Positions 25,626-48,343 of a DNA stretch of 64,000 nt are shown here, piece by piece; position 1 is the first letter of the stretch; each line of letters begins with the position of its first letter. Origin of the DNA: Symsagittifera roscoffensis. Taxonomy: Eukaryota > Xenacoelomorpha > Acoela > Convolutidae. A program made the translations under genes and the position numbers. Location of the stretch: contig NC_087064.1 of the NCBI RefSeq assembly GCF_963678635.1, positions 70,679,465 through 70,743,464 on the forward strand, given 5' to 3'. The notes beneath the pieces were generated by a model. The model saw only the letters and a list, made by a program, of their open reading frames with translations, was not told the origin of the DNA and did not search any database.

Positions 25626-25680
25626 AATACAGCATTCCGCTAAAACAGTATCAAAAAAATAAACACAGAGTTTCTATTGT

Positions 25681-25811
25681 GAAAGAAAAAACTAAACAAA
25701 TCCAACATAAAATGGATTAAATTAAAAAATTTATATATATATATAAAAATTTTTAAAATTTAATCCATTATATAATATTGAACTTGTTTAGTTTTTTGAG
25801 TTTTTTCTTTC
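25681..25811. repeat. AT-rich foldback
   Basis: The left arm starting GAAAGAAAAAACTAAACAAA and the right arm ending GTTTAGTTTTTTGAG...CTTTC are inverted copies around a TATATATATATA centre, with small loops. AATGGATTAAATT pairs with AATTTAATCCATT. It could be a small MITE. Confidence 0.7.
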
Positions 25812-26187
25812 TATATATATTAGTTTTTGATCAAAGATTCCCGTAAGTTGGATATCGAGTTTTTGAAAATTCTGAATTTTGAAAGTTTAATCTATCTATA
25901 TAAAACACTTGCGATACAACACTAAAAAAATTGGCAAAAATCGAAAATATCAAAAACAAATTTGATCTAACATGATGAATAAGGCTCGTTTTGAAACAAA
26001 AACATGCCCAGACAATAGAAGGCGAAATTAGCATCGGAAAATAATTAACCAAGCGGTAATAAATACCTTGATGGAAATCTTTTGAGCCGAAAAAAAAGCG
26101 CTCGAAGCACTTTCAAAACATTGTTTGCTCGTCAAATGAAGCAATACGAGACAACTAAGCCGATATAAAATGGTCCGAAACCCAGAA

Positions 26188-26275
26188 ACACACACATACG
26201 AATACGCACCGGCACACCCACACCCATGCACACACACACGCACACACACACACACGCACGCACACACACACAGAG
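26188..26275 (+). repeat. CA-rich microsatellite
   Basis: Interrupted (CA)n/(CACACG)n run. Frames across it on either strand are translations of the dinucleotide. Confidence 0.95.
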
Positions 26276-27342
26276 TTTTAGTTTTCAACATTTTGCCAAC
26301 AAAGTTCTTCAAAGGAGTAAAGTCTAAAACCTGGGTGCAACTCCCTTACTTTCAGTACGGGTAAAACAGAAGCAAAGCGGAGCATCACAAAATTGCGATG
26401 CATTGAAAACATTGCATTATGAGAAGGTGAAAAGAAAAAGACACGGAATTCGAAAACGAGATACATGAAAAAAATTACTTGGAATATTTTCGAAACAACT
26501 TACGTCTACAAAATTTTTATACTTTTTTCTCGAATGAGTTTAACAAACAGTGTTACGAATCACTTTCTACACGGTGATTAAATCAATAAAATTAGTTCAA
26601 CTCCCACTGAGCGGAAAACAAAATCTTTGTTAAATATAATCTTAAACTAAAATTCTAAAAATCCGAAGTTCAAAGCCATGAACCTGACCAGATATAAAAA
26701 TTTGCTTTCCAAAAAAACGAAAAAGAGCCGACAAAAATGAGCCGACGAAAACACGAATCCGAAATAATTCAAGTTTTTTCAATAATTTTTTTTGAAAAAA
26801 AACAAACGTTGCCAACACAGGTAAAAAAGATTCAATGAACACAACAAACCAGGAAAAAAGTACTGACTTGTTTTTTGAAGAAACATCAAATTTCGAAAAA
26901 AATAAATAGCTGTAAAGCTCTTCGAATTTCAGGAACAATTTATGACTGACACTTTTTTTGATATAACTAACCCAATTTAAGAAGTTTGGACAAGTAGGTA
27001 ATTTATTTATTCCACTGATAATCTGAAAAAGATCACCCACTTTCAAAACTAGAAGGCCATCACGCTGTTTGATAATTGAGTTTGCTTTTCTAACAAAGGA
27101 AACGTGCTGATTTTGAAAAAAAAACTGATAATTTAAACCGCAAAAATCAACACAGAGGCAAAATTCATTTCGCATACATAGCAAAAATATGACCGATAAA
27201 GCTACTGGGAAAAACTCAATGAGTTAAACTTTTTTATAAGTGACGCATGCCAATTATGAATCTACATAATTGCAAAGTGACGCAAGTATATTCTGACGCA
27301 TTAGCAGTATCATTCAAATTGAAAAAAATATATCAACTAACA

Positions 27343-27425
27343 TGCCTCAATTGATAGAGCGGACGCATTTTAACTAGTATAAGAAAAAGTTAATAAAAAC
27401 AACCAACACTGTCCAGGTTCGAACC
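27343..27425 (+). other. tRNA-like A and B boxes (pseudogene or SINE head)
   Basis: TGCCTCAATTGATAGAGCG resembles an A-box/D-arm (one mismatch to the consensus) and GTTCGAACC is a perfect B box 63 bases later. The acceptor and T stems do not pair and the spacing is long for a tRNA without an intron. I read it as a tRNA relic or a SINE start, not a functional tRNA. Confidence 0.35.
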
Positions 27426-29246
27426 CTTCTACTTTGTTATTTTGCTGCTGGCCTCATTCCCTACCTCTACGCTACAGATCCATGATACCTTGAAGCTGAA
27501 GTGCTATTTGTAATATAATAGTCTGTGTTAATATCCGTAGCATTTGCTGTACTGAATAGCTGGATCAAAATGAATACTTTCAAAATGAACACATTTTGTC
27601 GCAACAATTTTTGTGACTTTGGTTGGAAAAAAAGAAAATTCATACTATAAGACAAGTTATGCTTGGGTAAAAAGTATTTTTCGGGAAAAAAGTAAGTGCA
27701 AGTGAAACAAACTGCTGGAAAAGAGTCACTGAAATCAACGAAACTATTGTTTTTTCTTAGATTTCTTTCAACTTTCCAGCTTCAGGAAACCGTTTCAATT
27801 TCTTGACAAATTTTTCAGCCTCTAAAATTGATCATATTTGATCTGATAATTGAATACACAGATGCTGATCATTCGAGTTTTTTAAACAAAAATACTAGGC
27901 CCCTTCGGAACCATACGTCAATAGTTTGTCGCCACCAACATCGATTTTAGCTCTGCTCCAAACGGGCAGACTCAGAACTTTTATTACGAAGCATTCTGAA
28001 ACATGTTATCGTCTTATGCGCAAATTCTGAGAGAAAACTTAATGATTTAAAAATCAACATGTTTTGAAGACCATGACTTATTAAAATCGTCTTGCCACAC
28101 AATAATTTCGAATGAGATCATAATTAACACACCTAATATTGATTTCTGTAGCTCGCTTTAACTTGATGCAAGCCACGTCATTGACTTCAGGTTTAAATAG
28201 TTGTTCATTATTTGTTTCTTGTATCAAACTTTGACCTCAATTTGCAAGAATTGCACCATCCTTGCAAAGATAACAAAACCATTGACAACAGATGTCTGTC
28301 GCTCTGGTTTAAAATAATGACCAGGCCAATTTCAAGTTATTCGATTTGAATCATTGATCGAACGGTACGGAAAAAGTTGGAAGAAAGTCATTATAAATTC
28401 TTGAGAAGTTGTAGTTTTATTTCAAAATTACCTTACGACTAACACAAAAGATAGGGCCACTAAGCTTAAGACTCAAAGTTATCCAACTCAGGGACAACAA
28501 GCTAGATTGATAAATTGAAAACTACATCTCTTGTTTTGCACAACGATTGATGCAAATCGCAACAATTCATTAGGAGAAAAATGAAAAGCATTGCATCATT
28601 TCTTTAATAAATAACATGATGGTAGAATGGCATGGTAATTTCAATTTTCCATTCCAGGCCATTGAGTTGCTCAAACACCCACGTATTCGATATTTTCTGA
28701 TTATCTTTGCTTTTTGCTTAGGGGAGAGTAACCAATTTTCCCCGATTCAATTCAAGCATAACAAATTTGACGCAGACAACAAAAGAGATGAAAACCTGTT
28801 CAAACGATTCTGATGCCTGTATATTGCTTTTGAAAACAGTTTTAAATTAACGAATTAAATCTATTCTCAGAATTCGAACCCAAATGTCATTTTTGTCTTT
28901 AAAAAGTAAAACAAATTAAGGTATCGAGGTATAGTTATAAGTTCACTAGCAACATATCAAAAATATTATCAATATGTAAGATAGATACAGATAAAGAAAA
29001 GCAAAATAGAACAATATTTGGCTTTAAAATGAGAAAATTATCACCATTGCTAATTACAGTTTCGTTAACGAAAAATTAGGTCTGCTAAAATTGACATTTT
29101 TCTATACAGTTATTTGTCGGCCTTGAGGTGCTTACACACGGTAGATAATTGAGGGAAGATATTTAATAGGCCGAATTTTAAAGGATGATTCCAGATAAAA
29201 TGAGTTTTAGCTGGACAGATAACAGTTGTAAAATCATCTCGGTCGG

Positions 29247-29630
29247 TAAACATAGCCAACGGTCAGTTGGAAAAGAGTCAATGAACGCAAGGAAACCAAA
29301 TAAAAACTTCAACTGCCGATTTTTCAAATATAAAAAACGAATGCTCTTGAAGCTTTTTGGATTTTAAGAACAATTTACGATTCACACTTTTTTTTCAAAT
29401 AAATTAAACTCTTGTGTTTGATAGTGGATTTTGATTTCCTTTCAACAAAGGAAATGAACTGCACTTAGAAAGAAATTGAATGTCAAAAAATGTCAAACGC
29501 GGAAAAATAACTTAAAGAAATTAACTTTTTCCTAGATTAAAAAAAAACATCATCATGACCTATATAAGAGTCTTCGTTCCTTGACTCTTAAGAGTCACAC
29601 TGTTCATTGACTCTTAATAACATTTCACCA
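29247..29630 (+). repeat. R2 MITE-like element, copy downstream of the MAP kinase gene
   Basis: Starts at CATAGCCAACGGTCAGTTGGAAAAGAGTCAATGAACGCAAGGAAAC and ends with the AAGAGTCTTCGTTCC...GTTCATTGACTCTTAA tail. The AAGAGTCAATGAAC head and GTTCATTGACTCTT tail are inverted copies. This is the leftmost clear full copy of a family abundant in the kinase introns. Confidence 0.7.
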
Positions 29631-29753
29631 TCATTTGTTAACACACAACCTCGGTTTACAATCAGTCAATTTTTAGTTCCATTCCACCTCCAAATCACAA
29701 TTTTTCCACTATAACTACCAAAAAATGTTAGTTTTTTTTCAGTTTTTATAGAG

Positions 29754-29759
29754 TTTATT
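29754..29759 (-). promoter_or_regulatory. Putative polyadenylation signal of the MAP kinase gene
   Basis: AATAAA on the minus strand lies about 175 bases beyond the TAA stop of the last kinase exon. Position and distance fit a 3' UTR signal, but the region is AT-rich, so chance occurrence is possible. Confidence 0.45.
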
Positions 29760-29932
29760 TTAAAGGTAGTTTTGTGAATAGCTACACAGCTTCCCTTTCC
29801 GATCCAGTTGTTTTTTTTGTCCAGGAGCTGTTATCAATTTTAGACGCTGTCATTAGTGTTGTAATATCCTGTGGTCGTTGTGCTTCATTAATAACGATGA
29901 GTCGAGATATAGCTGCTGTTGCGGGGGTAGTG

Positions 29933-41717
<11,785 letters not shown>

Positions 41718-43874
41718 CTGAAAAATAAAGTTTTTGACAAAACTGGATGCTGATATTCCTTTTGAAAAGCCAGCGAAATAATTTTATCAAAACTTGCAGA
41801 AAAGAGATGACCTTGCAACACAAATTGCTACGGGAAAAATAAATACTATCTAACGATCGGTCTGACTATAAATATTTTCAAGTTTTTCGTCAATAAAAAA
41901 ATAATAAGAAGACGCAAAAAACGGCAAAAAAGCTACTGCTGGTAGTAGTAGCATAGGCTTTGGGACGATTGTCCAAGAGTTTTCACCCCTCAGTTTTCTA
42001 CTCTTTCGGAAGTAGATAAAACGCCCTAAAATCATCATATCGTCCAGCCAAAGTTTCCGAGTTTGTGAAACTTGGAATCAACAAAAACAACACAGAGGCG
42101 AAGCAAATAAAAACAGAAACAACAGTGAGAAAACGGCAAAAAATAGCTCGAAAAGGGACAAAAAGTCAAATAAAAAAGAAATGAAATGTGAAACCAATGA
42201 AAAATCTGATATGTACCGGAATCTCACCCCGATCTAATAGGAGTCACACGTCCTAGCATCTGCACCACATCGCTTTTAAATTGTGAAACACTAGCCCTCA
42301 ATAAACAAGATGCGGGGCTGTCTTTTACCAGACGGGCCGTTTACCAGACCGACCTTTTACCAGGCTACAATCCAATAATTCAATTAAGATAAGTTTGAAT
42401 CAGTGGAAGATTCGCAAAGAAAGCGGTTGGAACAAACAAAACTTCGCAGAGAAACTGCTAAATTATTGTTTTAACCAGACTACATTAACCAGACATTACA
42501 ATGTGAGATATCTTTGTAGCTTGTAGGGACCGACTTTTTACCAGAAAAGTTTTAACATGTACCTTTTTCATCAAACTCGATGAACAAATTTGCTTGACAG
42601 ATTGTCAATCAAATTTGTTCACCGAGTCTGATAAAAAAAGGTCCATGTTAAAACTTTTCTGGTAAAAAGTCGGTCCCCACAAGCTACAAAGATATCTTAC
42701 AATGCAGCAAGCAAAGGTAAACCAGATATAATGCTATTGCTGCAAAAGGCCACCAAATAAATAAGCCTATGTATTTGCGACTCGGGTTAAAAAATTGGAC
42801 TTCGGAATACACTATGCTCACTACCTCGCTTGTGCGAAAGAACTTGGGGTCGGTACCAATGGGAGTTTGTTCTCCCTATTTCAATTCAATCTTAGTTTTG
42901 CTCAATCAAGGCTGCTCTTGTCCAGCAAGACCATGTCCTGTATCTAGAGACGAGACGAAACTACGATAAACCGAAATAAACAAATACAATGTCGTCAAGC
43001 GCCAACGAGGTTGCAACTATATCTTTACTCGAGGCTCAAAAAAACGGCTTATTAAATACTTTAGTGAGACAGAAAAGAGCGCAAACACAGAGGCGAAGCA
43101 GAACTTCGCAACACTACAATACAAAAATAAACTTTGCGGTACAAGATATTAAATGGAAAAAAGACAGAGGCCAAAAAATTTCAGAAGCGAAGAAAATTTG
43201 GCTTGAAAACAGTCGAAAAAATAAAAATTCAAAAACTTCATGATTCTATCGAATGATGTTCAAAGGCAGCCTTAATAAACATTGGTAATCAAATTCTAGT
43301 CGGCAACAAATTATGGGTCATTCCCTGTTGAGCCGAAATAAAAACTGTTTATCGTTGAAAATTTGATGAATTATTACAGGTTCTTTCGACTTATCTGTAC
43401 TGAAACGCTTTATCAGACACAAAGGCGAAACTCAATTTCAAATCACTTGAGACACCGTAATTATAGATTCAAGCAACATGACGCTTAAAAGTATGCAAAC
43501 AAAAATTTGAACAATTTTACAATTGAAGGGAGTGGAAAAACGAAAAAAAATCAAGTCGAGTTTTTATTCTATTCGTGTTTAAATTTATTTAAGTTTTTCA
43601 AAGGTTCTGGCGAGGTTGACTTTGGGCATTCCAAAATTGATGCCAGTCTTAACGATGTCGAAAGTAATTCCGGACATTTCAAGAAAAAAAATCGGTAAAT
43701 AAGCGGACAGAATAAAAAACGAGAGCCAACAAGCTAAAACGCAGTCAAAAATATTCATTGAGAAATTAAAATGCCTCTCCAGCGCACTTTACCTTTATCA
43801 TTTTTATTAGCAATTTGATATTTACTAATGTTAATACTTCTTGTATTATTAATTTTATTGTCAAATTTACTTTT
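41718..43874. other. Intergenic DNA between MAP kinase and LTR element
   Basis: Non-coding, AT-rich. It holds two copies of the ACAGAGGCGAAG dispersed repeat (about 42,090 and 43,084) and a long hairpin at 42,500-42,706. It also has ACCAG-rich wording before the hairpin (TTTTACCAGACGGGCCG at 42,326) that may belong to the same element. The kinase promoter should lie here, but I see no motif I can defend. Confidence 0.5.
42500..42706. mobile_element. Long near-perfect hairpin (foldback/MITE)
   Basis: Left arm 42,500-42,597 and right arm 42,603-42,706 are inverted copies differing at only a few bases. Shared wording includes GATATCTTTGTAGCTTGT, GGACCGACTTTTTACCAG and AAAAGTTTTAACATG. The turn is TTGAC-AGATT-GTCAA. 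It has no coding capacity. Transcribed, it would give a roughly 100-bp RNA duplex. Confidence 0.85.
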
Positions 43875-45201
43875 TGTAACATTCGCCCGGAAGATACATA
43901 TCGACGGATAACAAAACTAAGTCTTAAGACGACTGGCTAGCGTCTAAACAGAGCTTTGCATGCTTTTCACCGTCTCTACCAAGCCAGTACTTTTCGGTGG
44001 TCTTTCTAACATCGGGTCGACAAAAACGTTACTGTTCTCCGGCTTCGACCAGAACGCTCAAATTAACTTAATTACATGCAAATAGTGAGCTCATGGCTGG
44101 GTCTCAGTATCCCCAGACCACGAGGTCACTCCTAAAAACAGGGTTACTACTTATTATATTACTGTTGTTTTTGTTCAGTAGATAAAAATCATCATCTCCT
44201 TCGAAGATGGATCAACCCTTTCCCCCAACTCCTAGCACCTCATCCTTGTCAAAACTAATCCAAATATCAATTAAATTCAAGTCAGGACATGACAGGATGC
44301 TAAAAGTTCACACGAGTCAATAAAAGTTTTCCGTCCCGAGACCCTTCCGGATTCTTGAATCCGGTGAATCAAGCCCGTTGATCTCGATTTCTTCCCAATC
44401 CGGAAGGCTGATTTCTTACCCTTCACCGTTGTTCGCAACGGCCTCGCAACTATTGTAGCAGCACAATAGTTGCAACTCGGAACGTTTTCTGCAATCTGCT
44501 GCTGTTTTTCTTATCACGATTGTCGTTGCTATCGTCAGCGCAACTAATGTTGTTGTTTTTCTTCTCTCGTTTCTTGTTAAAATGGCCGTTTCAGCATTTC
44601 TCAGAAATGTGACGTCATCATTCGAATTTTTGAATTTTAAAATACTAGAATATTCCAGCCCTCACCGTTTGGCTAAACGTTCCAATAACGCCCTTAGTTC
44701 TTAAAAACCACCAATCCGGAAGGCTTACTGCTAAAATTCCGAATTCTGCAGAGATTGCATTTTGGCCATTCTGGTCGAATGTCACATACTCCCCGGACAG
44801 TCCGGTCAATGTCCTCATTGAATCGCGCAATGTTCGTAAAATGGTTACAGTGTCATCGAACAGAATTTACAAAATGCACGAAATTACTTTTATCCACGTC
44901 ACATCGACTCACTGCAGAATATAAATGGCATCATACTACATCACTATAGCCTCCAAATTCTTTCATTAATCTGCACATTAAGGATATGACTTAAGATAAA
45001 ACATATTTTCTAACTTCCATTGTCAATGTCCCGATTAAAACTTTTTCTCTTAGATTTAAAATGTGTTGGCTTGCGGGACAGTCCTGCCAACCAACAAGCT
45101 AAAATTATCCTACTATGCTCCTTCCCTTCGGAAATCTTGCTTGTTTATTGTCCTGAATATTAAAACTAAGAAACTTTGTGGTTAGAAAGAACAATGCAAC
45201 A
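43875..45201 (-). repeat. Probable 3' LTR
   Basis: On the minus strand it opens TGTTGCATTG directly after a purine tract and ends GAATGTTACA. This gives TG...CA ends and a short imperfect inverted repeat (TGTNNCATT). Length is 1,327 bp. The right boundary (45,201) rests on the tract. The left boundary rests on the TGTAACATT terminus and on the change to AT-rich DNA. The 5' partner LTR is outside the window, so identity between LTRs cannot be checked. No gene is read inside. Confidence 0.55.
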
Positions 45202-45213
45202 ACCTCCCTCCTC
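45202..45213 (-). promoter_or_regulatory. Polypurine tract
   Basis: GAGGAGGGAGGT on the minus strand immediately precedes the TGTTGCATTG start of the probable LTR. This is the expected position of the plus-strand primer in LTR retroelements. Confidence 0.6.
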
Positions 45214-45604
45214 AAGAAGTTACTCAAGTTTTTCATGTCACCACAAAGTGATCAGTCTTCCTAAGTGATTAAAAACAATCATGCAGGCTGGAATATTTAA
45301 ATATACTCTTCCCTTAAGCCTTTCTAAATAAATAATAAGTGTCTCTAAAGCCACTTCTGCTAAAATCAAAATGCAAATTTATAAATGCAACAATTTAAAA
45401 ACTCAACAAAATGTTTCAGTTTTCTATTACAACTTGGTTGCTTGGTTTCTCACTTGAGTTTTTCACACACATAAAACAATTCTGAGTTTTGACTTTTCTT
45501 CATCATTCCTTTGTTCTCTGCTTTTTTTCGTCGTTTAGAAGTTCTAAAACTTCTAAATTCTTCTAATTTTCTTTCTTGTTGCCTCTTGTTTTCTCGACCA
45601 TTCG
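45214..45604 (-). other. 3' untranslated stretch of the retroelement
   Basis: 390 bp between the stop of the giant frame and the polypurine tract. AT-rich with no reading frame of note. Confidence 0.6.
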
Positions 45605-46222
45605 TCAATGTTCCATTTCCTCCTCCTGTGATGGTGACTCCGCATTTTCGGTTTCCGTGTCTTGTAGCACGTCGTTGGCTATCCTGACGCTGTTGGAAGC
45701 CGTCCTCCAACACTTCTGCTCTTCTACCCTCTGTTTACAGCAAGGTAGGGGATCCACGTTGGATTCTCTGTTTCTACAGAAGCTGTTGTGGAGACACAAC
45801 GTCACGTTTCTCTCCAGATCTTCTTTCAGCATCTCTGCCTTCTCATTTCCACTACGCTCACTCGTCCTGGAAATTCTCTTCACAGCGGTAGTCACTGCAT
45901 TCCGATGGGTCACGAAAGCTCGCTTGAAAGCTCCTGCCCCAATGTCCAGCTGATATTCACTGTATACTCTGCCATGCTTCGACATATGCTTTTTCGCATA
46001 CTCGTACAACCATGCAGTCATGTTAGCTCTGAACCATGGCATCAATCGTTTTCTCGCCCATATCTTCTTCACTTCCATCGGAATGTTTAGAACTTTGCAC
46101 ATTGTCTCAAAAAGATCTAAATCTTTTAGACAATCTAATTTCAGCAATTGTTCTCTCGTCGGTGCCTCCCGTCTATTATTTTCTCTCACATGAGCTTCCA
46201 TCCATCGTATCGCCATCATAAC
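45605..46222 (-). CDS. C-terminal part of the giant retroelement protein (beyond hAT insertion)
   Basis: Open from the hAT target duplication to TGA at 45,607-45,605, about 203 residues. It is the same reading frame as the 48,344-56,218 part once the transposon and one 8-bp duplicate are set aside, so it is the true C-terminus of that protein. Composition is basic in the first half (K/R-rich around A-R-K-R-L-M-P-W) and acidic at the end (S-Q-E-E-E-M-E-H). I recognise no domain. The apparent Met near 46,219 is internal to the duplication and is probably not a start. Confidence 0.75.
   Translation of the reverse strand, partial: VMMAIRWMEAHVRENNRREAPTREQLLKLDCLKDLDLFETMCKVLNIPMEVKKIWARKRLMPWFRANMTAWLYEYAKKHMSKHGRVYSEYQLDIGAGAFKRAFVTHRNAVTTAVKRISRTSERSGNEKAEMLKEDLERNVTLCLHNSFCRNRESNVDPLPCCKQRVEEQKCWRTASNSVRIANDVLQDTETENAESPSQEEEMEH
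46215..46222. repeat. hAT target-site duplication, left copy
   Basis: ATCATAAC, identical to 48,558-48,565. Eight bases is the normal duplication length for hAT elements. Confidence 0.95.
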
Positions 46223-46234
46223 CAGGCATTTCGG

Positions 46235-46415
46235 GACCCGACATTTTTCAAACCCGAAACCCGATTACCCGATAAGCTAAAACCCGAACCCGAACCCGAC
46301 GGTTTCTTCAAACCCGAACCCGAACCCGACATTCATTTCAAACCCGAAACCCGGCCCGAAACCCGAAAAAGATCTCAAAACCCGATTACCCGACCCGATA
46401 CCCGACATGCCCGAT
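46235..46415 (+). repeat. hAT left subterminal CCCGA array
   Basis: About twenty CCCGA/CCCGAA words in imperfect tandem (AACCCGAACCCGAACCCGAC). The plus frame 46,148-46,471 is its K-P-E-P-E-P translation and not a gene. Confidence 0.85.
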
Positions 46416-46627
46416 TTTCAGGTAGATTAAATGGTATGAACGTTGACGTAATAAATTTGATGCGTTTTTAGAGTGTAACTTTCTCTTACAGTGAACAATA
46501 AAAATAGCTGTAAAAACAATATTTATGCAATAAATGTGTATTAAAATGGGAATGTATATAGAAAACAAAAAAGTTCAACGGAAATATAAAGCTGTATTAT
46601 TATGAAATGGGAACGTACAAGTACGTA

Positions 46628-48295
46628 TTAAACGCATTCCTCGGTGAGTTTCAAGAACACGTTGCGTGTAAAATTCTCCGTCTTAAGTCGCGATTGAATA
46701 TCCTTCTTCAAGTACTTTGCATAACTGAACGCTCTCTCAATGTCAGAATTTGTTGCGGGAATTTGTCTCAATGTTCTTCGTATTTGTTCCTCTTTTGGTC
46801 CAACTGCCCTTTCAAGTTGTATGAAGTCTTTGAAAGAAGTTGGCGTTGCATAAGTATGCTCGGTCTGTTGCAAGTTTTCAATATTGTCATCAATTTCTTT
46901 CGCCAACCGCTTGTATAATTTACCGCGTTTGTTAAACGCCTGGACAACTGCGTTTTTGGAACCACACCATTTGTCAAGTAGTTGTAACATGTCATCACGG
47001 ACCATCTCCAAACCACTTTCACGTTCGACAAATGTTCGCACATATTCGACGGTCTTGAGATAGAAGTCAAAGTCCTTCGGTATTTCTTTCTTTTGCAGCT
47101 CTAGTGTTACTTCGTAAAATGGTTTCAACACCTTAACTAAACAGTCTAAATGTTGCCAATCAAAACGTCGTTCGTGGTAAAACTTTTCCACTGACCCGCG
47201 AAGTTTGAAAAAACGTTCTAGCATCAAATAAGTGGAGTTCCGTCGTGTTTCGTTGTCAAGGACAACATCTAGTTCTGATTTCTGGAACTGTTTTTGCATA
47301 AACATGAAGGTTGCATTATTGTTGGGTGTGCGGATGTCTTTTACAGCTTGTCGTATTTCATTCACAAAATTGGAAAAATCAAACGGTTCGATGCTACGGG
47401 TATTCAATGTGTCAAAGTCTTCATCGGCCTCGTCGGTGTCGTTCTCGTTGTTGCTATCTTCATTCTGAATCACTATCTCTTCATCCGTTTGAATAGCAAC
47501 TTCATTGTCGGTTTCAATAGCATCATCATGAATCAAACTGGCATTTATCAACTTTTTTACAATCAGATTGATTACATGTGCCAGGCAAGGCACATGAGCC
47601 AGCTTCATTATACGGCAAAACTTGACCATGTCCGAACCACAGTCGGACATCACACATGCGAGTCTTTCTTTTGCGATGCCAAACTTGGCAAGGAGTTCTT
47701 TTGTATATTTTTTCATCTCCTTTGCGCCACATGAAAAATCGTAATTAATTAATCCAAGAAAAATGCTCTTGCCTTTTTTATACACATAGACACCAATAAA
47801 TTTTTCGTGATGATTGTTCGTCCATTTGTCTAGAGCCAAGACTAACTTCTCTTTCCCCTCTAGTAATTTCTTAATGAGATCTATGCGCTCGAAGTATTTG
47901 GCATTAAGTGTCCGATTGAGATCATCATAAGTTGGTACAGCTAGGCCAGACTTTTGAAACAGTTTCTTGAAGCGAGGGGAACTGCTAACTTTTGTTACTG
48001 ACACATTGTCAAGATATACGAATTGGGAATGGAAAGTAAACTTTTCAGTATTCGAGTTCAGAAATTTTCTTATGGAAATTTGATTTACATCTTCCGACTC
48101 AGTGGAAGTGCAGCTGCTAATGTGCCTTTCAAGAGCTGACGTATTGCTCTTTTTACATGAAAATACACTTTTGCAACGAACGCACTTCCGCGCTTCTGTT
48201 TTCTTCTTGTCAATGAAACCGCACAGAAACTTGTCTTTCAACTTTGGATTTTTGATTTCAAATATCCGCCACTCTTCCTTCATCGTACAATGCAA
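46628..48295 (-). CDS. hAT-family transposase, 555 residues
   Basis: Cut-and-paste transposase that binds the element ends in the nucleus and moves it, leaving an 8-bp duplication. An N-terminal BED-type zinc finger is visible (C38, C41, H58, C62). The RNase H-like core follows, with catalytic Asp 156 (in A-L-D-K-W), Asp 218 (M-S-D-C-G) and Glu 360 (Y-L-M-L-E-R), and the C-x2-H pair at 237/240. An acidic insert lies at about 255-295, and the C-terminal hATC dimerisation region (A-T-N-S-D-I-E-R-A-F-S) at about 490-550. It ends in TAA. Length is within the usual hAT range and no frame break is seen. The ATG at 48,295 is the first in frame, lies within the element and precedes the zinc finger. 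All expected catalytic residues are present, so it may be functional. Confidence 0.95.
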   Translation of the reverse strand: MHCTMKEEWRIFEIKNPKLKDKFLCGFIDKKKTEARKCVRCKSVFSCKKSNTSALERHISSCTSTESEDVNQISIRKFLNSNTEKFTFHSQFVYLDNVSVTKVSSSPRFKKLFQKSGLAVPTYDDLNRTLNAKYFERIDLIKKLLEGKEKLVLALDKWTNNHHEKFIGVYVYKKGKSIFLGLINYDFSCGAKEMKKYTKELLAKFGIAKERLACVMSDCGSDMVKFCRIMKLAHVPCLAHVINLIVKKLINASLIHDDAIETDNEVAIQTDEEIVIQNEDSNNENDTDEADEDFDTLNTRSIEPFDFSNFVNEIRQAVKDIRTPNNNATFMFMQKQFQKSELDVVLDNETRRNSTYLMLERFFKLRGSVEKFYHERRFDWQHLDCLVKVLKPFYEVTLELQKKEIPKDFDFYLKTVEYVRTFVERESGLEMVRDDMLQLLDKWCGSKNAVVQAFNKRGKLYKRLAKEIDDNIENLQQTEHTYATPTSFKDFIQLERAVGPKEEQIRRTLRQIPATNSDIERAFSYAKYLKKDIQSRLKTENFTRNVFLKLTEECV

Positions 48296-48343
48296 TCGCG
48301 TTCAGAAATGAAATAGAAATAAAAATTAAAAAAGTAAAAAACC

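Larger units (their letters stand above)
25812..29246. other. AT-rich intergenic DNA downstream of the MAP kinase gene
   Basis: No gene supported. A 180-codon minus frame at 26,642-27,184 has no recognisable domain. It runs through diverged copies of the R2 element found in the kinase introns (GCCAACACAGGTAAAAAAG near 26,810). A CA microsatellite and a tRNA-like A/B-box pair lie inside and are listed separately. Confidence 0.5.

Noticed and set aside
26642..27184. 180-codon minus-strand open frame downstream of the MAP kinase
   Set aside because: Phe/Leu-rich translation of AT-rich DNA containing diverged R2 repeat wording; no recognisable motif.
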